A stretch of 10,056 nt of DNA, from assembly GCA_050945235.1 (NCBI GenBank), contig JBMNSO010000059.1, positions 1-10,056 of the forward strand, written 5' to 3'. Position numbers and translations under genes: made by a program. Positions within the stretch are counted from its first letter, which is position 1. Each line of letters begins with the position of its first letter. Source of the stretch: DUOD01 sp050945235 (GTDB taxonomy: Bacteria > Bacillota > Clostridia > DUOD01). Below are positions 6,230 through 10,056 of this stretch, one piece after another. The notes below the pieces were generated by a model. That model was given only the letters and a program-made list of their open reading frames with translations, was not told the origin of the DNA and searched no databases.

Positions 6230-7387
6230 CTACCTCGATGATATCATTTTATTATACTTACTATAATTATTGAACATTTCCCTTATACTATCGCCACCGA
6301 ATTTGATACACAGTTCACTGGCCAATATCCAGGCCATAACCCCTTCACCTACAATACTGGCGGCGGGTACGGCACAGATATCGGAACGCTCTACACAGGC
6401 CGGTGCCGGTTGTTTTGAAACAATGTCCACGGTATTTAGGGGCTGGCTCAGGGTAGGGATGGGTTTCATAGCCACCCTTGCAATTATGGGCTGACCGTTT
6501 GACATGCCTCCCTCTATACCACCGGCGTTATTGGTTTTTCGGTAATAACCCCTGTCCGGGGAATAGTATATTTCATCGTGTACCTTGGATCCGGTAGTCC
6601 GGGCAGCCTTAAAGCCCAGGCCAAATTCCACACCCTTGACGGCCTGTATGCTCATCAGGCCACCAGCGATCTTGGCATCCAGTTTTCTCTCCCAGTGTAC
6701 ATGGCTGCCCAAGCCAATGGGCACCCCTACTGCGATTATCTCAAAACATCCGCCCAGGGAGTCACCTTCCTGCCGGGCTTTATCAATAGTACTCATCATT
6801 TTCCCTTCAATATCCGGGTCTATGCATCTAACTGGGGAATTATCAGCCTTGGCTATATCTTTAAGGCTGTATTGTGTCCTGTTCAGGTATACATCACCAA
6901 TGGATACAACATGGCTTAGTATAGTTATGCCGAAGACACCCAACAACTGCCGGGCTAGGGCACCCACTGCCACCCGTATGGCGGTTTCCCGAGCGCTGGA
7001 CCGTTCCAGGGTATCCCTTATATCGACATGGTCGTACTTGAGGATACCGGTCAGGTCTGCATGTCCCGGTCTGGGGGCAGTCACCATCCTTGAATTGTCT
7101 ATCGGCATTTTTTTGGCATCCATATAAGGTACCCAGTTTTCCCAATCCTTGTTTTCTATAACTAGGGTAATGGGTGCACCGGTGGTCTTCCCTGAACGAA
7201 GACCGCTTAACACCTTGACCCTGTCATTTTCTATTTTCATCCTGCCGCCCCGGCCATAGCCTTGCTGACGCCTTTTAAGTTCTTGGTTTATACTGTCTAT
7301 GTCTATTTCAACATTGGAAGGCATTCCTTCGATCACAGCGGTTAAGCACGGACCGTGGGATTCGCCCGCTGACAGATACCGCAACAT
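6230..7387 (-). CDS. aroC: Chorismate synthase
   Basis: Converts EPSP to chorismate by anti-1,4 elimination of phosphate with reduced FMN, the seventh and last step of the shared aromatic pathway. The 385 residues carry the family signatures GESHG (8-12, catalytic His11), RRQQGYGRGGRM (39-50), RPGHADL (106-112, with the second conserved His109), RSSARETA (129-136), NNAGGIEGGMSNG (286-298) and ERSDICAVPAA (333-343). There is no sign of a fused flavin reductase, so flavin is supplied by the cell, as in other monofunctional bacterial enzymes. It is the first gene of the operon. The ATG (7385-7387) has AAGGTGA four bases upstream. A leader of about 135 bases separates it from the promoter at 7531-7559. 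Family sure; the last 20 or so residues (asparagine, tyrosine, lysine rich) are a nondescript tail. Confidence 0.97.
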   Translation of the reverse strand: MLRYLSAGESHGPCLTAVIEGMPSNVEIDIDSINQELKRRQQGYGRGGRMKIENDRVKVLSGLRSGKTTGAPITLVIENKDWENWVPYMDAKKMPIDNSRMVTAPRPGHADLTGILKYDHVDIRDTLERSSARETAIRVAVGALARQLLGVFGITILSHVVSIGDVYLNRTQYSLKDIAKADNSPVRCIDPDIEGKMMSTIDKARQEGDSLGGCFEIIAVGVPIGLGSHVHWERKLDAKIAGGLMSIQAVKGVEFGLGFKAARTTGSKVHDEIYYSPDRGYYRKTNNAGGIEGGMSNGQPIIARVAMKPIPTLSQPLNTVDIVSKQPAPACVERSDICAVPAASIVGEGVMAWILASELCIKFGGDSIREMFNNYSKYNKMISSR

Positions 7388-7457
7388 AACATCACCTTCT
7401 AATAGTAGATTTTGTATATCTTAACCGTAAATGGAGATCCTTATTTCAAGGCAGGGT

Positions 7458-7516
7458 ATGACTTATTTGAATCCCGTTGTGCTTATTTTATGATGGGGAT
7501 TTTTTGTCATGCCATC
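7458..7516 (-). promoter_or_regulatory. Candidate structured 5' leader of the aroC operon
   Basis: Nested short complementary segments lie just after the expected transcription start: 7458-7462 with 7506-7510 (ATGAC/GTCAT) enclosing 7470-7475 with 7496-7501 (AATCCC/GGGATT). An alternative pairing, 7492-7496 with 7512-7516 (GATGG/CCATC), would conflict with or cross these. Stems are only five or six base pairs, so some may be chance. A leader this long before a biosynthetic operon often carries attenuation control, but no terminator U-run in the leader, aromatic-rich leader peptide or T-box core is visible. Confidence 0.3.
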
Positions 7517-7530
7517 GTAAGGTTTAAAAG

Positions 7531-7559
7531 ATTTTATAATTAAAGATTAAAAAAGTCAA
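7531..7559 (-). promoter_or_regulatory. Sigma-A-type promoter of the aroC-aroB-hisC-aroF-tyrA-aroA operon
   Basis: On the minus strand TTGACT (7554-7559) is followed, after exactly 17 bases, by TAAAAT (7531-7536). Each hexamer matches the consensus at five of six positions, in AT-rich spacer DNA. Transcription would begin near 7524 and give a leader of roughly 135 bases before the aroC ATG. It is the best-matching promoter I found in the window, and the only clear one for the six-gene operon. Confidence 0.75.
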
Positions 7560-7616
7560 GTATCGCACTAAAATTTATTTTATTTTAAAGGTATTTTTGA
7601 TACAATATAAAATGTA

Positions 7617-7699
7617 TTGTTCTATGTCATTCTTTCTATTGTATAATAGATGATATAGAAAGAATATTTTTTATAGATGCTGGCTAAACTTTCTATAAT
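7617..7699 (+). promoter_or_regulatory. Candidate promoter/operator region of the EF-G-like gene
   Basis: A perfect TATAAT at 7642-7647 lies inside the spacer of a perfect 11-bp inverted repeat, ATTCTTTCTAT (7629-7639) and ATAGAAAGAAT (7655-7665), with 15 bases between the arms. The best -35 available is TTGTTC (7617-7622) at a long 19-base spacing. A second TATAAT sits at 7694-7699 with only TTATAG (7671-7676) 17 bases upstream. The half-motif TTCTAT occurs at 7620-7625, 7634-7639 and 7691-7696, and inverted at 7655-7660. Repressor or activator binding at these sites, or an RNA hairpin, would both fit; which TATAAT is used cannot be decided by reading. Confidence 0.4.
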
Positions 7700-7787
7700 A
7701 TTAAATATTTAGCAACGTTAGACAGTTTCAAGGAGTTAACTATTAGGAAATGTCATTAAGTCCACAAAAAGTCAAGGGGGAATACGT

Positions 7788-9869
7788 ATGAAAGCTTATG
7801 AAACCAATAAAATCAGAAATGTAGCAATAACGGGCCATGGTAGTGAAGGTAAGACCACGTTAACCGAGGCCATGCTGTATAATGCCAAGGCTTCAGAACG
7901 TTTTGGCAGGGTGGAAGACGGTACTACCACCACTGATTACGATCAGGAGGAAATAAAAAGACAGATATCCATTAGCACAGCTATTGCACCCTGTGAATGG
8001 AAGGGATATAAACTTAATATTATTGATACACCAGGGTATTTTGATTTTGTAGGTGAGCTCCTTGAAGGCATAAGGGTTGCGGATAGTGCTGTTATTGTTG
8101 TCAGTGCTGTATCCGGCGTGGTTGTCGGTACGGAGAAGGCATGGGACTACTCTGAAAGATACAATATCCCTAAGTTATTCTTTGTTAACCAAATGGACAG
8201 GGAGAATGCCAATTTTTCAAAGGTATTGGATCAATTGAAGGAAAGGTACGGTACATCCATTGTGCCATTCCAGGTACCAATAATAGATGATAAGGGCTTC
8301 AAGGGTTTTGTTAATGTTGTGGATTTGGTTGCTAAGGAATTTAAGGGCAAAGAAGTCGAGGATATTGATATCCCATCCCATATGAATGATGAAGTCCAAT
8401 CTATCAGGGAGATGATATTAGAAGCAGTAGCGGAAAGCGACGACGAACTCCTTGAAAAATATTTTGCCGGTGAAGAATTATCCAATGACGAGATCCATAC
8501 CGGTTTGAGGAAGGGCGTATTAAGCGGTTCCATAGTTCCGGTATTGTGCGGTTCGGCGTTGTCTACCCAGTCAGTTGCCCTGTTAATGGATACCATCTTG
8601 GAATACTGCCCATCTCCTGCGGACAGACCGGCCGTTGAAGGAGAAAACATAAAGACAGGTGAAGTTGAAACCAGAAGTTGTGACATAAATGAACCCTTCT
8701 CTGCCTTTGTATTCAAGACGGTGGCAGACCCCTTTGTAGGCAAACTTTCACTTTTCAAGGTATATTCCGGCACCTTTTCTTCTGATTCCAGCGTATACAA
8801 CAGCAATAAGGAAAAGAATGAAAAGGTGGGGCAAATCTATTACATGAGGGGTAAAAAACAGATAAATACAGATAAGATAGTTGCCGGAGACATAGGAGCG
8901 GTGGCCAAACTACAGGTGACCACAACCGGGGATACCCTTTGCGATGCCGCACACCCCATTAAACTTGAAGGCATTGAATTCCCGGAACCCAGTATATCAT
9001 TGGCTGTGGAACCTAAAGCCAAGGGGGACGAAGAGAAAATATCCTCGGGTTTAGCCAGGCTTACCGAAGAGGATCCTACGTTTACCGTTGATAAGAATTC
9101 AGAGGTAAACCAGGTACTTATATCCGGTGTGGGTGAACTTCACCTGGAGGTAATAACAAAAAGATTGCAGAATAAGTTCGGTGTTGAAGTGAACTTGAGC
9201 GAGCCCAAGGTTGCATATAGGGAAACCATAAGAAAATCCGTTAAGGCCGAGGGCAAGCATAAAAAACAAAGCGGTGGCCATGGTCAATACGGCCACGTGT
9301 GGATAGAATTTGAACCTGCTGCAGAAGGGGAAGGGGATTTTGTATTTGTTGACAAGATAGTTGGCGGTGTTGTACCCAGGCAGTACATCCCCGCTGTGGA
9401 AAAGGGGCTTAGGGAATGTATAGAAAAGGGTGTTTTGGCCGGATATCCGGTTGTTAATCTAAAATGCACCTTGTACGACGGTTCCTTTCATACAGTAGAC
9501 TCGTCGGAAATGGCATTCAAGGTGGCTGCTTCCCTGGCATACAAGAAGGGTTTGGCCCAGGCTTCACCGGTATTATTGGAACCCATTATGAAGGTAGAGG
9601 TATTAATACCCGAAGAGTATATGGGTGATATAATCGGGGACCTTAATAGAAGAAGGGGTAGGATATTGGGGATGAATCCGGCAGACAAGGGTATGCAACA
9701 AGTTGTTGCCGAAGTGCCCCAGGCCGAGATGTTTAAATATGCAACGGATCTTAGGTCAATGACCCAGGCAAGGGGAAGCTTTAAGCTGACCTTTGAAAGG
9801 TACGAAGAAGTACCGGCTAATATCAGTGCAAAGGTAATCGAACAGGCTCAAAAGGAAGCCGAAGAATAA
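7788..9869 (+). CDS. fusA: Elongation factor G-like translational GTPase (EF-G-2 type paralogue)
   Basis: A 693-residue, five-domain EF-G homologue. GTPase domain: P-loop GHGSEGKTT (16-24), switch I RQISI (58-62, where classical EF-G has RGITI), G3 DTPGYFDF (80-87), G4 NQMD (134-137) and CGSAL (254-258). Domain II runs from about 303; domain III includes SGVGELHLEV (446-455); domain IV has GGHGQYGHV (496-504) and HTVDSSEMAFKVAASLA (568-584); domain V begins near EPIMKVEVLIP (598-608). The N-terminus resembles Thermus thermophilus EF-G-2 rather than the str-operon EF-G. The catalytic histidine of G3 is Tyr84 and the NKxD lysine of G4 is Gln135, so rate or nucleotide handling may differ. It is alone, divergent from the aro operon, not beside rpsL/rpsG/tuf, which supports a paralogue. 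ATG has AAGGGGG (7774-7780) seven bases upstream. A TetM-type ribosome-protection role is less likely. Physiological role not shown; the symbol denotes the family. Confidence 0.93.
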   Translation: MKAYETNKIRNVAITGHGSEGKTTLTEAMLYNAKASERFGRVEDGTTTTDYDQEEIKRQISISTAIAPCEWKGYKLNIIDTPGYFDFVGELLEGIRVADSAVIVVSAVSGVVVGTEKAWDYSERYNIPKLFFVNQMDRENANFSKVLDQLKERYGTSIVPFQVPIIDDKGFKGFVNVVDLVAKEFKGKEVEDIDIPSHMNDEVQSIREMILEAVAESDDELLEKYFAGEELSNDEIHTGLRKGVLSGSIVPVLCGSALSTQSVALLMDTILEYCPSPADRPAVEGENIKTGEVETRSCDINEPFSAFVFKTVADPFVGKLSLFKVYSGTFSSDSSVYNSNKEKNEKVGQIYYMRGKKQINTDKIVAGDIGAVAKLQVTTTGDTLCDAAHPIKLEGIEFPEPSISLAVEPKAKGDEEKISSGLARLTEEDPTFTVDKNSEVNQVLISGVGELHLEVITKRLQNKFGVEVNLSEPKVAYRETIRKSVKAEGKHKKQSGGHGQYGHVWIEFEPAAEGEGDFVFVDKIVGGVVPRQYIPAVEKGLRECIEKGVLAGYPVVNLKCTLYDGSFHTVDSSEMAFKVAASLAYKKGLAQASPVLLEPIMKVEVLIPEEYMGDIIGDLNRRRGRILGMNPADKGMQQVVAEVPQAEMFKYATDLRSMTQARGSFKLTFERYEEVPANISAKVIEQAQKEAEE

Positions 9870-9874
9870 AAATT

Positions 9875-9924
9875 AAGGGGCTGCTGTTCAATGGGCTTTG
9901 TCCATTCGTTGTGCAACAGCCCTT
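9875..9924 (+). terminator. Probable intrinsic terminator after the EF-G-like gene
   Basis: Begins five bases after the stop codon. AAGGGGCTG (9875-9883) pairs with CAGCCCTT (9917-9924) with one extra G, around an inner AATGG/CCATT hairpin (9890-9894 with 9902-9906). A T-rich but interrupted tract (TTGATTATTGTTTT, 9923-9936) follows. The stem is strong; the broken T-run and large internal loop lower certainty. Confidence 0.6.
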
Positions 9925-10001
9925 GATTATTGTTTTAAGCACTTGTTTAGTGTATGGGAGTTTTGTCCATGGAAATTTAGAAATAAAAGGAGGTTCACAG
10001 T

Positions 10002-10056
10002 ATGCAGGATTTCAGTATTATGGCTATAATAGTCGATAATAGAAGTAAAAGTGCAC
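10002..10056 (+). CDS. N-terminus of a probable TM1266-type iron-only hydrogenase system regulator (truncated by window end)
   Basis: Eighteen codons are visible, from an ATG at 10002 preceded by AAAGGAGGT (9987-9994 region) seven or eight bases away, to the window edge. The peptide contains IMAIIVDNRSKSA. Small ACT-fold proteins of the TM1266 type, annotated as regulators of the iron-only hydrogenase system, start with a strand plus 'IVENR.S' in this way and are about 80 residues long; the resemblance is from memory and rests on few residues. It is separated from the EF-G-like gene by 132 bases with a probable terminator, so it is probably a separate unit. No clear promoter was seen in the gap. 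That it is a gene is likely; the family name is tentative. Confidence 0.5.
   Translation, partial: MQDFSIMAIIVDNRSKSA

Larger units (their letters stand above)
7388..7787. other. Divergent intergenic region (400 bases)
   Basis: No gene of normal length is visible on either strand. The left part (7388-7525) would be the transcribed leader of the aroC operon. The middle (7531-7559) is its promoter. The right part is very AT-rich and holds the promoter and operator-like repeats of the EF-G-like gene (7597-7700), an AAGGAG without a nearby start codon (7730-7735), and a 13-codon frame (7750-7791) ending on the EF-G-like start codon. No tRNA, T-box consensus (no GGTGG-type antiterminator core) or other known riboswitch was recognised. 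Confidence 0.6.

Noticed and set aside
6585..7127. 180-codon plus-strand frame over aroC
   Set aside because: Antisense to well-conserved chorismate synthase coding and without family resemblance or SD.
7464..7511. Leader peptide MTKNPHHKISTTGFK on the minus strand before aroC
   Set aside because: No ribosome-binding site and only one aromatic residue, so it does not fit classical aromatic attenuation; probably a chance frame.
7388..7526. T-box or TRAP-type leader for the aromatic operon
   Set aside because: No AGGGTGGNACCGCG-like antiterminator core, no array of GAG/TAG triplets, and no terminator hairpin with U-run before aroC.
8231..8806. 191-codon minus-strand frame over the EF-G-like gene
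   Set aside because: Antisense shadow; serine-rich low-information translation, no SD or promoter.
7788..9869. TetM-type tetracycline resistance protein
   Set aside because: Length and architecture also fit, but the P-loop, GRVEDGTTTTDYD segment and DTPGYFDF motif match EF-G-2-like proteins, and no mobile-element context is present.
9966..9973. TCCATGGA palindrome before the last gene
   Set aside because: An eight-base palindrome alone is expected by chance and has no second copy nearby.

Overview
The window reads as chromosomal DNA of an anaerobic, moderate-GC Clostridia-type Bacillota. The support is strong purine-rich Shine-Dalgarno sites (a full AAGGAGGT before hisC), AT-rich intergenic DNA, mixed ATG/TTG starts, a Bacillus/Thermotoga-type DAHP synthase, a class II EPSP synthase and an EF-G-2-type GTPase of a kind I recall from clostridia. 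I cannot name a genus from sequence alone.

Layout. (a) 2-349, plus strand: C-terminal end of a conserved hypothetical protein (sugar-mutarotase-like / DUF4380-type tail). (b) 350-490: short intergenic stretch with a 21-nt-period direct repeat and a strong bidirectional terminator that shares bases with the aroA stop codon. (c) 476-7387, minus strand: a six-gene aromatic amino acid operon, transcribed right to left as aroC - aroB - hisC - aroF - tyrA - aroA. (d) 7388-7787: a 400-nt divergent intergenic region. It holds a good sigma-A promoter and a leader of about 135 nt for the operon, and an AT-rich region with an 11-bp inverted repeat around a TATAAT box before the rightward gene. (e) 7788-9869, plus strand: an EF-G-2-like translational GTPase followed by a probable terminator. 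(f) 10002-10056, plus strand: the first 18 codons of a gene resembling the TM1266-type 'iron-only hydrogenase system regulator' family.

How the genes work together. AroF (DAHP synthase) and AroB open the shikimate pathway; AroA and AroC close it to chorismate. TyrA then oxidises prephenate, and the HisC-family aminotransferase can finish tyrosine (or phenylalanine). The middle enzymes (dehydroquinate dehydratase, shikimate dehydrogenase, shikimate kinase), chorismate mutase and prephenate dehydratase are not in the window. Two proteins carry recognisable regulatory domains: an N-terminal ferredoxin-like domain on AroF and a C-terminal ACT domain on TyrA. The coding sequences of these two overlap, which suggests coupled synthesis of the feedback-controlled enzymes.

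I see no phage, transposon, CRISPR, toxin-antitoxin or other obviously novel system. The less ordinary items are regulatory: a hairpin between hisC and aroF that buries a perfect SD and holds an ATG in its loop, the structured aroC leader, and the inverted repeat upstream of the EF-G-like gene. The EF-G-like protein itself has non-canonical G3 and G4 motifs.
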